Assembly: GCA_910577175.1 (NCBI GenBank)
Contig: CAJTLU010000002.1
Span: forward strand, 124,001-188,000
Source of the DNA: an uncultured Lachnospiraceae bacterium
Lineage (GTDB): Bacteria > Bacillota > Clostridia > Lachnospirales > Lachnospiraceae
Length of the DNA stretch: 64,000 bases
Reading direction: 5' to 3'
The position numbers and the translations under genes were made by a program. Under the pieces are notes generated by a model. That model searched no databases. It saw only the letters and a list, made by a program, of their open reading frames with translations, and was not told where the DNA came from. This document shows positions 52,607-61,115 of the stretch, piece after piece. Every line of letters starts with the position of its first letter. The stretch's first letter is position 1.

Positions 52607-53785
52607 ATGTACCAGTATCATTGCTTAAATCCAATTGCAGCAGTCGGTCTGAACAATTTCACGGCTGATTATGCAAAGACCGAAAACGCGGCTGATGCCG
52701 ACGCTTTCCTTGTCCGTTCCGCAGTTATGCATGAGATGGAGTTTTCCGATAAGCTTCTCTGCGTGGCAAGAGCCGGTGCAGGAGTAAATAACATCCCGCT
52801 TGCAGCTTGTGCGGAAAAGGGTATTGTTGTATTCAATACGCCGGGAGCAAATGCAAACGGTGTAAAGGAGCTTGCTATTGCCGGAATGTTAATGGCTTCC
52901 AGAGATATCGTCGGCGGTATCAACTGGGTGCAGACCGTAAAGGATGATGAGACGGTTGCAAAGCTTGTAGAAAAAGGAAAGGCAAAGTTTGCAGGCAAGG
53001 AAATCAAGGGCAAGAAGCTCGGTATTATCGGTCTTGGCGCAATCGGCGGCCCGCTTGCCAATGCAGCAGTAAGCCTTGGTATGGAAGTATACGGCTGCGA
53101 CCCGTATCTTTCCGTTGATGCAGCATGGAACCTTTCCAGCGCCGTGCATCATGTGAAGACCCGTGAGGAAATCTTCACTGCCTGCGACTATATTTCTGTT
53201 CATACGCCGCTCGTTGAGAATGAGGATCCGAATGTTAATACAAAGAAGATGATTAACAAGGAAACGATTGCAATGATGAAGGATGGCGTAATTGTCCTGA
53301 ACTTTGCGAGAGACCTTCTGGTAGATGATGAGGCGATGGAAGAGGCATTAAAGTCCGGTAAGGTTGCAAAGTATGTTACTGATTTCCCGAATGCGAAAAC
53401 GGCAGGCATGGAGGGCGTGATTGCGATTCCGCATCTTGGCGCTTCGACAGAGGAGTCCGAGGATAACTGCGCAGTAATGGCAGTCAATGAAATCAAGGAA
53501 TATATTGAGAACGGTAACATCATCAATTCCGTAAACTATCCGGCATGTGACGCCGGCATCTGCAGAACAGAGGCCCGTGTTACCATCTGTCATAAGAATG
53601 TTCCGAATATGCTGACCCAGTTTACCGGCGTCTTTGCATCTGGAAACATCAATATCGAGAACATGGTAAATAAGAGCAGAGGAGAGTTTGCTTATACCGT
53701 TCTGGATGTTGTGGCAAAGGTGGAAGACAGCTTTGTGAAAAAGCTGGAAAGCATCGATGGCGTATTAAAGGTACGTGTACTGTAA
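52607..53785 (+). CDS. serA: Phosphoglycerate dehydrogenase
   Basis: NAD enzyme oxidising 3-phosphoglycerate, the first step to serine. It is of the short (392-residue) type: substrate/NAD domains (ARAGAGVNN; GLGAIGGPLANAA), catalytic Arg in NFARD and His in PHLGASTEES, and a C-terminal ACT domain (NMLTQFTGVFASGNINIENM) for serine feedback. AGGAGG precedes ATG 52607. A terminator follows. Confidence 0.95.
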   Translation: MYQYHCLNPIAAVGLNNFTADYAKTENAADADAFLVRSAVMHEMEFSDKLLCVARAGAGVNNIPLAACAEKGIVVFNTPGANANGVKELAIAGMLMASRDIVGGINWVQTVKDDETVAKLVEKGKAKFAGKEIKGKKLGIIGLGAIGGPLANAAVSLGMEVYGCDPYLSVDAAWNLSSAVHHVKTREEIFTACDYISVHTPLVENEDPNVNTKKMINKETIAMMKDGVIVLNFARDLLVDDEAMEEALKSGKVAKYVTDFPNAKTAGMEGVIAIPHLGASTEESEDNCAVMAVNEIKEYIENGNIINSVNYPACDAGICRTEARVTICHKNVPNMLTQFTGVFASGNINIENMVNKSRGEFAYTVLDVVAKVEDSFVKKLESIDGVLKVRVL

Positions 53786-53800
53786 TTTGACTTTGTAAAT

Positions 53801-53836
53801 CAGAGGGGCTGTGCGTTAAGCGCAGCCTCTGTTTTT
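53801..53836 (+). terminator. Terminator of serCA
   Basis: CAGAGGGGCTGTGCG pairs with GCGCAGCCTCTG with one bulge, followed by T residues. Confidence 0.85.
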
Positions 53837-53939
53837 ATTCGCACGCCTGCGGGGGCAAATACCCCGCCCCTTTAGGTGCGGACAAGCCCGTGCCGTGTCA
53901 GTGTACGAAAGCATAATTCAAGGTAATTTAGTGATTTGC

Positions 53940-53968
53940 TTGAATGTCAGCCGGGATTATGATAAAAT
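53940..53968 (+). promoter_or_regulatory. Promoter of the metalloprotease unit
   Basis: TTGAAT (53940-53945), 17 bases, TAAAAT (53963-53968). Confidence 0.6.
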
Positions 53969-53996
53969 ACCATAAAAAGGGAGGGAGAAATGCGGG

Positions 53997-56003
53997 ATGA
54001 AAAAATTTCTGGGTATTCTTTTGGTTCTGGTCATGTGCATGCAGGTGGGAAGTAATATTCCCATGGGATATGCAGAGGAAATGCGTGCAGATAAGGCAGC
54101 GATGGTGAATGGCAGGGTAACTCAGGCTGAACCCGCAAAGGAAAAGATTTCGTTAGCGGGCATTGAAATTCAGGTATTTTCCTCGGAGCTGGATAGAAGC
54201 ATTAGTGCTGCTGATTTAGAAGTATATAACAGCACCTATGAATTTTCCATATTCTGTGATGAGGGCGGGAATTATTCCTTTGTTCCGCCGTCAAAAGACT
54301 ATGCCATAGCGGTAAATCTTACAAGTCTGCCGGAGAGAACCGGGATAACGGAGGAAGTAACGTTACTAAAACAAGGAGAGAAGCTTCCGGAGATTGGTCT
54401 GTGCCCGATTGCCCGTGTAACGGCGCAATATGACGAAGGGCAGATGGTTGCAAGGGCATATGCGTCAGATGGCACCGAACTACATGCGCTATGCAGTGAA
54501 AGCGAAATGGATACCGGGTTTGCTTATTTGATGAAAGATGGTGTATCAACAAGAGCCGTATCTGCTTCAATGGAAGGGATTAGGAACCTCGAATCTGTTA
54601 GTAAGGGGATGCAGATTAACGTGAATGGTGTCTGTGTCGATACCCCTCATGTGTATGATTTAAGTAAGATGCATTTAAGCGAACGGATAGATTTACTTTA
54701 CAGCTTGAATATTTTATCTGAAGACGAAAGAAGGGCATTATATTGTGACCTGACTACACTGACATCGGAAGAAAGCGGATTGCCGTGCGGTACGGAACTC
54801 ATACGAGAATTGGAAAAGAATCGGGAAGGGAATAAAGAAGCTTCCGATGAGAAAGGGGATACTATACTTAGGTCGCATGTAGGACCATATTTAAAGGAAG
54901 GCTTGATGAATGTAGATATTGGTTCGGGAAACTACTATTATCAGATACATTATGAGGCCGGAACCGGAGGACCCGATGCTTCAGTTTTGGCATCGGTGGT
55001 AACAGCAGTCCGGGATGTGCATAATTTTTTCGTGAATCATGGGTTTCGTGCGCCAAGAAAGCCCACAGGAGAAACCTATTATCATATCTATCTTATTTCC
55101 GGACTTGCGGGATATGCAGGGGCTACAGTTAAACAGGATGTTACTGCTAATACTGCGGCGAGTTATATCGAATTGAAGTTTGATTTGGGTGAACAGTACG
55201 GCACTGTAACAAATCAAGTCACAAATGTCTTTAAAAGTACCCTGGCCCATGAAATCTTTCATGCGATATCTTATACCTACAGAGATTCGATGCCCTCCTG
55301 GTTTAGCGAATCGTTTGCGACATGGGCAGGCCTGCGGTATGCGGCAGACGGGAGTGTGGCAGACGGGTATGTCAGCCAGTATTTGCCGGATACATCCGTA
55401 TCACCGCATGATATGGAAAAGGATAGTTTGATGCAGTATGGTTTCTGTGTGTTTCCGTTGACACTGGATATGTACAATGGAGGGATATCGACGATACGGA
55501 AGATTATAGAAGCAACGGAAAATACATCAAATGGATATACTGCAATCCAGAAAGGGATAGAGGCTGCAAATCAGTCGTATACGATGGCAGGGGAAGCATT
55601 TAATCACTGCTCCCTGCATATCAGTAAGCCGACGGTATTTTATACGATGGCTACTTCTGGCTGGGGCGAGGCATCCTGTGTCACCCGCTCTGACACGGAA
55701 AGTTATACTGTAACAGGGGATGCCTTTACGAGTTCACGACATGGGTATGGACAAATCTCATCGGTATCAAAAACGCTTTCTATCTCGGTGAGAAGAAACG
55801 CAGGTGTTCTGGGGACAGGATTAGTGCGGATAAAGCAGGATGGGACGACAGAGGTAGTTGCGCCTGCTTCATCAACGAATAGCTTAGTAACCTATGTGAT
55901 TCATAATTATGGAACTACTTATAGAAAGGTTATTTTTTCTCTGGTGAACGGCTCTACCAGCGCAGATAATCTGAATTGTACGGTATCGTCCACGGTGAAT
56001 TAA
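53997..56003 (+). CDS. Secreted zinc metalloprotease (peptidase MA-like)
   Basis: A 668-residue secreted protein: Sec signal (1-27, cleavage near GYA-EE), N-terminal beta region, then a catalytic part with HEIFH (His418, Glu419, His422) and third ligand Glu438 in WFSESFATW, 15 residues on. This fits a peptidase MA-like fold. The C-terminal 120 residues are beta-rich, perhaps substrate-binding. It is followed by a lipoprotein gene, and the pair is tandemly duplicated. Start ATG 53997 after GGGAGGGAG. Confidence 0.75.
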   Translation: MKKFLGILLVLVMCMQVGSNIPMGYAEEMRADKAAMVNGRVTQAEPAKEKISLAGIEIQVFSSELDRSISAADLEVYNSTYEFSIFCDEGGNYSFVPPSKDYAIAVNLTSLPERTGITEEVTLLKQGEKLPEIGLCPIARVTAQYDEGQMVARAYASDGTELHALCSESEMDTGFAYLMKDGVSTRAVSASMEGIRNLESVSKGMQINVNGVCVDTPHVYDLSKMHLSERIDLLYSLNILSEDERRALYCDLTTLTSEESGLPCGTELIRELEKNREGNKEASDEKGDTILRSHVGPYLKEGLMNVDIGSGNYYYQIHYEAGTGGPDASVLASVVTAVRDVHNFFVNHGFRAPRKPTGETYYHIYLISGLAGYAGATVKQDVTANTAASYIELKFDLGEQYGTVTNQVTNVFKSTLAHEIFHAISYTYRDSMPSWFSESFATWAGLRYAADGSVADGYVSQYLPDTSVSPHDMEKDSLMQYGFCVFPLTLDMYNGGISTIRKIIEATENTSNGYTAIQKGIEAANQSYTMAGEAFNHCSLHISKPTVFYTMATSGWGEASCVTRSDTESYTVTGDAFTSSRHGYGQISSVSKTLSISVRRNAGVLGTGLVRIKQDGTTEVVAPASSTNSLVTYVIHNYGTTYRKVIFSLVNGSTSADNLNCTVSSTVN

Positions 56004-56017
56004 AAGGGAGGGATTTT

Positions 56018-56740
56018 ATGAAACGCATCTGTTTTCTTACCATGCTTTTCTTTAGCGCGATGCTATGCGGCTGCAAGGGCTACGAGCCGAAGATGACAAG
56101 CGAAATGGCAATCCGGGCTGTGTTGGAGGAGGGGCAGCAGTATCTCGTGGAAGCGTTTGATGAATGGCAGTCCTGGAGTACCTGTACGGCAGAGTTTCAA
56201 ATCGTAGAGTTGGAGACGATACTGGACAAAAAGTATGACGGGATGGAGTACATATGGCACGTGATAGTTCAGAATGACGAGGGAACCCGGTCGGTACATT
56301 TTGTCGTGAAGGATGGGAATCAAAAAGTGATTGGCGGATGGGACAGCGCGGATGCAGTTGCAAATTATAAGGAAGAGCCGGAAGAAGAATATAAGTATAA
56401 GGCGGAAGATGTGATAATACGAGCAATTTTGTACAGAAACAGAAGTATAGAAATTGGAAAAACTATATCTGTAAGTAAGCATATTTATGTATACCTGGAT
56501 AATTTCGGCTTATGGGATGTCCGCAATCTTGAAAATTTGTTGTATGAGGATAATACACGGGATGATATTGTGCCTCTGGGACAACAGGCCTGGAGGATTA
56601 TCTTTTGTGAACATGAGGGCGGACATGAAGCCTGGGATGTAGATGACCCGGTGGTAGTAGGGGCAGAAAGCGGCGAGGTATATGGATATTCTTATTATGG
56701 ATGCAGATTGCCTAACGGCAGCGGAGGTGGAAAGCAGTGA
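56018..56740 (+). CDS. Lipoprotein, copy 1 of the duplicated unit
   Basis: A 240-residue lipoprotein with signal and lipobox LCGC (Cys19), then an acidic, aromatic mature domain with a WHV(I)xQNDEGTRSVHFVVKD segment. ATG 56018 follows GGGAGGGATT. It lies directly downstream of the protease gene and is highly similar (roughly 80% by eye in the first 150 residues) to the copy at 56902. It could bind the protease or protect the cell; no family is recognised. Confidence 0.7.
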   Translation: MKRICFLTMLFFSAMLCGCKGYEPKMTSEMAIRAVLEEGQQYLVEAFDEWQSWSTCTAEFQIVELETILDKKYDGMEYIWHVIVQNDEGTRSVHFVVKDGNQKVIGGWDSADAVANYKEEPEEEYKYKAEDVIIRAILYRNRSIEIGKTISVSKHIYVYLDNFGLWDVRNLENLLYEDNTRDDIVPLGQQAWRIIFCEHEGGHEAWDVDDPVVVGAESGEVYGYSYYGCRLPNGSGGGKQ

Positions 56741-56755
56741 GGTATATGAGGCAGG

Positions 56756-56887
56756 ATGAAAGAGGGTCAGGGTATCCTTTTGTTTCTGGCTATGTGCATA
56801 CAGGTAGGAGATAATATTCCTATAGGATATGGAGAGGAAATGGGTACAGATAATCTGGATGATACGGTATCGTCCACAGTGAATTAA
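56756..56887 (+). pseudogene. In-frame remnant of a second metalloprotease gene
   Basis: This 43-codon frame reads like the first about 30 codons of the protease gene (LLFLAMCIQVGDNIPIGYGEEM) joined to its last about 13 (DDTVSSTVN). The join falls at CAGATAA, a 7-8 bp repeat present in the full gene at 54087-54094 and 55962-55969, so slippage or recombination between these repeats removed about 1.87 kb. Upstream and downstream bases also match the flanks of the full gene. It marks a former second protease-lipoprotein unit; the remnant keeps a signal-like segment and stop. Confidence 0.85.
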
Positions 56888-56901
56888 AAGGGAGGGACTT
56901 T

Positions 56902-57609
56902 ATGAAACGCATCTGTTTTCTTACCATGCTTTTCTTTATCACAATGCTATGCGGCTGCAAGGGCTACGAGCCGAAGATGACAAGTGAAATGGCAATCGAG
57001 GCTGTCTTAGAGGAGGGGCAGCAGTATCTCGTGGAAGCGTTTGATGAATGGAAATCCTGGAGTACCCGTACGGCAGAGTTTCAGGCAGTGGAGTTGATGA
57101 CGCTGATCGATAAGGAGTGCGACGGGATGAAGTATATATGGCATGTGATATTTCAGAATGATGAGGGAACCCGGTCGGTGCATTTTGTCGTGAAGGATGA
57201 GAATCAAGAGGTACTTAGCGGGTGGGATAGTGTGGATGCGACTGTAGATTATAAGGAAGAGCCAAAAGAAGAATATGGGTACACGGCGGAAGATGTGATT
57301 ATACGGGCAATTTTATATTTCAATAACGATACTATATATAAAAGCAAGCATATTTATGTGTACCTGGATTATTACAGCTGGTGGGATGCCAGGAACCTTT
57401 ACGACCGGCGGTGGTGGGATGCCAGCTTAAGCAGCATAAGTCAGGATATTATCCCTTTGGGAAAACAGGCATGGCGGGTTATCTTTTGTGAACACGAAGG
57501 TGAACATCAGCCGGTTTGGGATGTAGATTACCCGGTGGTTGTGGGAGCGGACAGCGGAGTCATATATGGGGAGAATCGTATGGTTTCAGGGACTTCTATA
57601 AGAAAATAG
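56902..57609 (+). CDS. Lipoprotein, copy 2 of the duplicated unit
   Basis: A 235-residue lipoprotein, lipobox LCGC (Cys19), nearly the same as copy 1 up to about residue 150 and more divergent later (tandem Trp-rich segment WWDARNLYDRRWWD). Start ATG 56902 follows GGGAGGGACT. Its protease partner has been deleted, leaving the 43-codon remnant just before it. Confidence 0.7.
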   Translation: MKRICFLTMLFFITMLCGCKGYEPKMTSEMAIEAVLEEGQQYLVEAFDEWKSWSTRTAEFQAVELMTLIDKECDGMKYIWHVIFQNDEGTRSVHFVVKDENQEVLSGWDSVDATVDYKEEPKEEYGYTAEDVIIRAILYFNNDTIYKSKHIYVYLDYYSWWDARNLYDRRWWDASLSSISQDIIPLGKQAWRVIFCEHEGEHQPVWDVDYPVVVGADSGVIYGENRMVSGTSIRK

Positions 57610-57709
57610 AAAGGCAGTACCGGAGGAAATTTTCATCTCCCCCTTGTCATTCTGGTTTCCCTCTGTTACAATACCTGATAGACGGGAGTTACGGAAAGGA
57701 AAAAGGTTT

Positions 57710-58486
57710 ATGAGAGCAATATTATTTGAAATCGGGCCGTTTACGGTATACAGCTACGGGCTTATGCTTGCGGTCGGGGTGATTGCAGCAGTGTTTGTGG
57801 CAGAGCGGAGGGCAAAGAAGCTTGGTCTGGACCCGGAGCGGATACTTTCCCTTGGAATATGGTGTGCGGTCGGCGGCTTTTTAGGCGCAAAGCTTCTATA
57901 TCTCATTACGGAATGGAAGACGCTCTTGAGCGGGGGGATGACATTCCGGGATGTTATGTATGGTTTTGTAGTATACGGCGGTATTATTGGCGGCATTTTT
58001 TCAGGCTACCTTTATACCAGGGTAAAGAAGCTTGGCTTTTTAAAGTATTTTGACCTTGTCATGCCGTCGATTGCCTTAGCACAGGGCTTCGGGCGTATCG
58101 GTTGCTTTCTTGCCGGGTGCTGCTACGGGAAAGAGACGGATGCTTGGTACGGGATGGAATTTAACCATTCTGTATATACGTCGATGCATGGGGTAAAGGT
58201 GATACCGACACAGTTAATTATGAGCGCGGCAAATTTCCTGCACTTTTTTCTGCTGATTTTCCTTGCAAAGCGGGTAAAAAAGGACGGTGTGATTGCCGGG
58301 TGCTATCTTATGTTTTACAGTATTGGAAGATTTTTGATTGAGTTTTTGCGGAATGACCCGCGCGGAGCGGTTGGCGTATTGTCCACGTCCCAGTTTATTT
58401 CCCTTTTCATCTTTGTGGCGGGCGCGGCAATCGTTCTGGCAGCCGGACTGCGCAAGGGCATCAGGGCAAAGAAAAAGGCAGCATAG
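57710..58486 (+). CDS. lgt: Prolipoprotein diacylglyceryl transferase
   Basis: A 258-residue polytopic membrane enzyme (about seven helices) that adds diacylglycerol to lipobox Cys. The signature GRIGCFLAGCCYG near residue 140 is the Firmicute variant of the Lgt motif; later SIGRFLIEFLRND is also conserved. ATG 57710 follows GGAAAAAGG. Several lipoproteins encoded in this window would be its substrates. Confidence 0.92.
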   Translation: MRAILFEIGPFTVYSYGLMLAVGVIAAVFVAERRAKKLGLDPERILSLGIWCAVGGFLGAKLLYLITEWKTLLSGGMTFRDVMYGFVVYGGIIGGIFSGYLYTRVKKLGFLKYFDLVMPSIALAQGFGRIGCFLAGCCYGKETDAWYGMEFNHSVYTSMHGVKVIPTQLIMSAANFLHFFLLIFLAKRVKKDGVIAGCYLMFYSIGRFLIEFLRNDPRGAVGVLSTSQFISLFIFVAGAAIVLAAGLRKGIRAKKKAA

Positions 58487-58580
58487 TTCTATATCGCATA
58501 GTGTAAAAATTGGCATAATAAAAGTAGCACAATAAAAAAATGCGGGAGCTTGGGAGAGACAGAGTACGGAGGCATAAGAC

Positions 58581-59162
58581 ATGGTAGTCAGCAATGTAAA
58601 GGTGTATGGAATGGAGAGTGCGGTGCGGGGAAGCAAGTTTCCGATGGCAACGGAGGTAGAAAAGCTGAACGGCGAGGTAGTGCCGCGCACCTATCAGCTG
58701 GCGGCCTGTGAGAGAGGAAGCGGGCATGACCAGTTTATGACGGGGATTATTGTACAGTTTGATCTGACGTTTACTGTAAAGGCATGGACCGAGGCAGAGC
58801 GGTATCATTTTCTGGACTTTATTTCCAGCCAGTCCACGATGCACCGGATTGCAAAATTTGATTTAGACCATCAGTACAGCGAATATACGGACAAGCGTAT
58901 GATTGCCATTATGAATGAGCTAAAGGACAGGTATAATGAGACACAGGACCCGGAAGACTATCTGCGGCTGTTGTATTCCAATCCCTGCGGCTTTAAGCTG
59001 ACGGCTGCCATGACTACGAATTACCGTCAGTTAAAAACGATTTACGCCCAGCGTAAGAACCACAGACTTCCGGAATGGCGGGAGTTCTGTGCATGGATTG
59101 AAACGCTGCCGTATGCGGAGTTTATTACCGGAGCGCAAAAGGAGTCAGAGGAGACTGCCTAG
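58581..59162 (+). CDS. Uncharacterised protein, 193 aa
   Basis: A 193-residue soluble protein, mixed alpha/beta (FDLTFTVKAWTEAERYHFLDF; YRQLKTIYAQRKNHRLPEWREF), no signal peptide. Its last 18 bases overlap the convergent YprB-like gene, an unusual 3'-3' overlap. A promoter-like TTGGCA-N17-TAAAAA occurs at 58512-58540. No family is recognised. Confidence 0.55.
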   Translation: MVVSNVKVYGMESAVRGSKFPMATEVEKLNGEVVPRTYQLAACERGSGHDQFMTGIIVQFDLTFTVKAWTEAERYHFLDFISSQSTMHRIAKFDLDHQYSEYTDKRMIAIMNELKDRYNETQDPEDYLRLLYSNPCGFKLTAAMTTNYRQLKTIYAQRKNHRLPEWREFCAWIETLPYAEFITGAQKESEETA

Positions 59163-60374
59163 CAGCTGCCGACAGAGGATGGTGAGAAGTTCGGGGCTTT
59201 CAAGAAGCTCATTGGTCAGGGGCGTATAGGCAAATTTGCTTTTATAGTCCGGGAAAAAGCACGGAAGAGAAGCAGGAGTGTTTTCTGCTTCTTTTTTTGT
59301 CTCTGCTTTTTTCCCGGAAGCGGGACGGAGAGCAAGAGGAAGAAACGCGCCGTTTTTTTTCGTATAACAGGTGGCAGCGGTCGCTTTCTTACGGTATTCC
59401 TTTTCTACAAAGGAGGCGACGCTTTTGTGCATGGCACAGTCCTCAAGCGGCAGATAGTAGTAGTCTGCCGGGTCAGGATAGAAGTATTTCAGCTCTGCTT
59501 CGTATACGGGCAGGAGGAAGGATACCGTGCCCTGTTCTGCCGAAAAGAGGAGCCGGAGCCCGGACGTTTCCCAGGGAAAGGAAAGGGCAAAGTCCTTCGG
59601 AATAGAGAAAGGAAGGGAATAGGAGCAGGAAAACTGCACTGGAGAGTCCTGCGTTGCAGAATCAGGAGGGAAATGGGGCTTTTTGCAGCCGGATGCCGGG
59701 GGAAGCGAAAGGAGCTGCTCTGCTTTGAAAAAAGCAGGAAGGTGAAGCAGAAAAAACAGCACGGTAAGAGACGGAAGATTTTTAACGTCTTCCGCATTAT
59801 GTAGCAGCAAAACCTGGGTAAGCGCATGTTCTTCAGCCTGCATTTTATTGTTTGTCATAGTATTCAGACGGTAAAGACCAAGAAACTTTGCATAAACGGC
59901 AATCAGGTCTTCGCCGGAAAATACGTCGGTACGGGAAAAGCCAAAGAAGCGTTCCATCGTTTTCAGTTTCAAATCCGGCAGGGAAAACCATGATTTCATG
60001 CTCCGTGCCGTCCGGTAAAGGTCGAGGCTCTCTAGCTGTGTAAGCGGACTCGTAAGGCGGTGCCTTACAGCTTTCTTTTCAAGGAAGGGTAAATCAAAGC
60101 TGGTGCCGTTATAGTGGAGGAGCAGGTCAAAGTCCTTGGCCTTTTCAAAGAAAAGCCGCAGAAGCTCCTTTTCCTCGGAAGGCTCCGTGCAGAGCCACTG
60201 GGTCAGTACAAGCCTGTCCTCTTCCTGGCAGGCACAGCCAATCAGATAGACATAAGAGGTCTGCGCCGAAAGTCCGGTAGTTTCGATATCAAAGTAAATT
60301 GCGCGTTTTCCGGCATAGGGCTCCGGGAAAAACGGCATAAATTCCGGGGAAAAGGGAGTTACTGCAGTAATCAT
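59145..60374 (-). CDS. YprB-like RNase H-fold exonuclease
   Basis: A 409-residue protein with a DEDD exonuclease domain: YFDIETTGL (Asp, Glu), HYNGTSFDLPFL (Asp), and HNAEDV (Asp), as in YprB. ATG 60374 is chosen because GAAGG precedes it; an extended frame would run through the palindrome. The C-terminal 150 residues are Phe/Pro-rich and less conserved. Substrate unproven; RNA or DNA repair processing is possible. Confidence 0.75.
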   Translation of the reverse strand: MITAVTPFSPEFMPFFPEPYAGKRAIYFDIETTGLSAQTSYVYLIGCACQEEDRLVLTQWLCTEPSEEKELLRLFFEKAKDFDLLLHYNGTSFDLPFLEKKAVRHRLTSPLTQLESLDLYRTARSMKSWFSLPDLKLKTMERFFGFSRTDVFSGEDLIAVYAKFLGLYRLNTMTNNKMQAEEHALTQVLLLHNAEDVKNLPSLTVLFFLLHLPAFFKAEQLLSLPPASGCKKPHFPPDSATQDSPVQFSCSYSLPFSIPKDFALSFPWETSGLRLLFSAEQGTVSFLLPVYEAELKYFYPDPADYYYLPLEDCAMHKSVASFVEKEYRKKATAATCYTKKNGAFLPLALRPASGKKAETKKEAENTPASLPCFFPDYKSKFAYTPLTNELLESPELLTILCRQLLGSLL

Positions 60375-60490
60375 GCAAGACCTTCTTTCAGTAAATGGAA
60401 TCTTTGGTACTAAGCTTTTTCTATTCCAGTGTAGCATATTCCGGGGAATTTGAAAAGCCGGAATATACCTGACTTCCGGAATATACCCGA

Positions 60491-60738
60491 CTTTCCGCAC
60501 TTTTTGAGCAGTCCGGCTACCTCCCGACGGCTGTGTACTGCCCTGATTTTGCATTTGTTCGAAGGACCGCGGTTTTAGCGGAGCCGGAATCGCTTTTTAG
60601 AGCTGGTTAGGCGCGAGGACGCCACCGAGCGGCTTAACAGCTCTTAAAAGAAGTCCGAAGGAGTGTTGCGCATGCAAAATCAGGGCAGTACACAGCCGTC
60701 GGGAGGAGATATGGCGTACAAAATGCGGAAACTTACAG
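60491..60738. repeat. 248-bp nested palindrome between divergent genes
   Basis: Outer arms CTTTCCGCACTTTTT and AAAATGCGGAAACTTACAG. The inner arms 60521-60554 and 60672-60705 are a perfect 34-bp inverted repeat with core TTTTGCAT/ATGCAAAA. Its central hairpin matches the inverse complement of the one in the 46380-46631 copy, so it is the same family in opposite orientation. Confidence 0.85.
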
Positions 60739-60756
60739 AAAACTTTTTGGAACTAT

Positions 60757-60784
60757 TTGCACGTAGGAAGAATTGTGTTATACT
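60757..60784 (+). promoter_or_regulatory. Promoter of the YvyF-like gene
   Basis: TTGCAC (60757-60762), 16 bases, TATACT (60779-60784). The palindrome arm ends 18 bases before the -35 box, a wider gap than in other copies. Confidence 0.65.
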
Positions 60785-60821
60785 ATATAAGATAGAGTTT
60801 GTCCCAAAGGAGGTGCGGCGC

Positions 60822-61070
60822 ATGAAGCGGAACCGGTGCAAATACTGTTTTTGTATGTTCCAGAGTCCGGATACCCGTATGGTATGCGATGATTGCAAAA
60901 AGCTTGACGAGACGCTGTTTGACAGTGTCGAAGCATATTTGAAGAAGTATCCCAACAGCAATGCGCTTCAGATATCCGAGGGACTTGAAATCCCGCTATA
61001 TGTTGTCCTGCGGTTTATTGATGAAGGAAGGCTGCAGTTTTCTGGAGGAAGGTTTGAGAAGCTTAAGTAG
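60822..61070 (+). CDS. YvyF-like small zinc-ribbon protein
   Basis: An 82-residue protein with RCKYCFCMF and CDDCKK zinc knuckles and a helix-turn-helix-like C-terminus (ALQISEGLEIPLYVVLRFIDEGRL), matching the YvyF/flagellar operon small-protein family. ATG 60822 follows AAAGGAGGTG. No flagellar genes are adjacent. ruvA is 45 bases downstream. Confidence 0.75.
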   Translation: MKRNRCKYCFCMFQSPDTRMVCDDCKKLDETLFDSVEAYLKKYPNSNALQISEGLEIPLYVVLRFIDEGRLQFSGGRFEKLK

Positions 61071-61115
61071 GGCAGGACATCCGCAGGATGAGTGGAATAC
61101 AAAGAGGTGACTGGT

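Noticed and set aside
60521..60705. Peptide MQNQGSTQPSGG readable from both sides of the palindrome
   Set aside because: It is simply the same inverted repeat read on each strand; real starts at 60374 and 60822 have ribosome sites.
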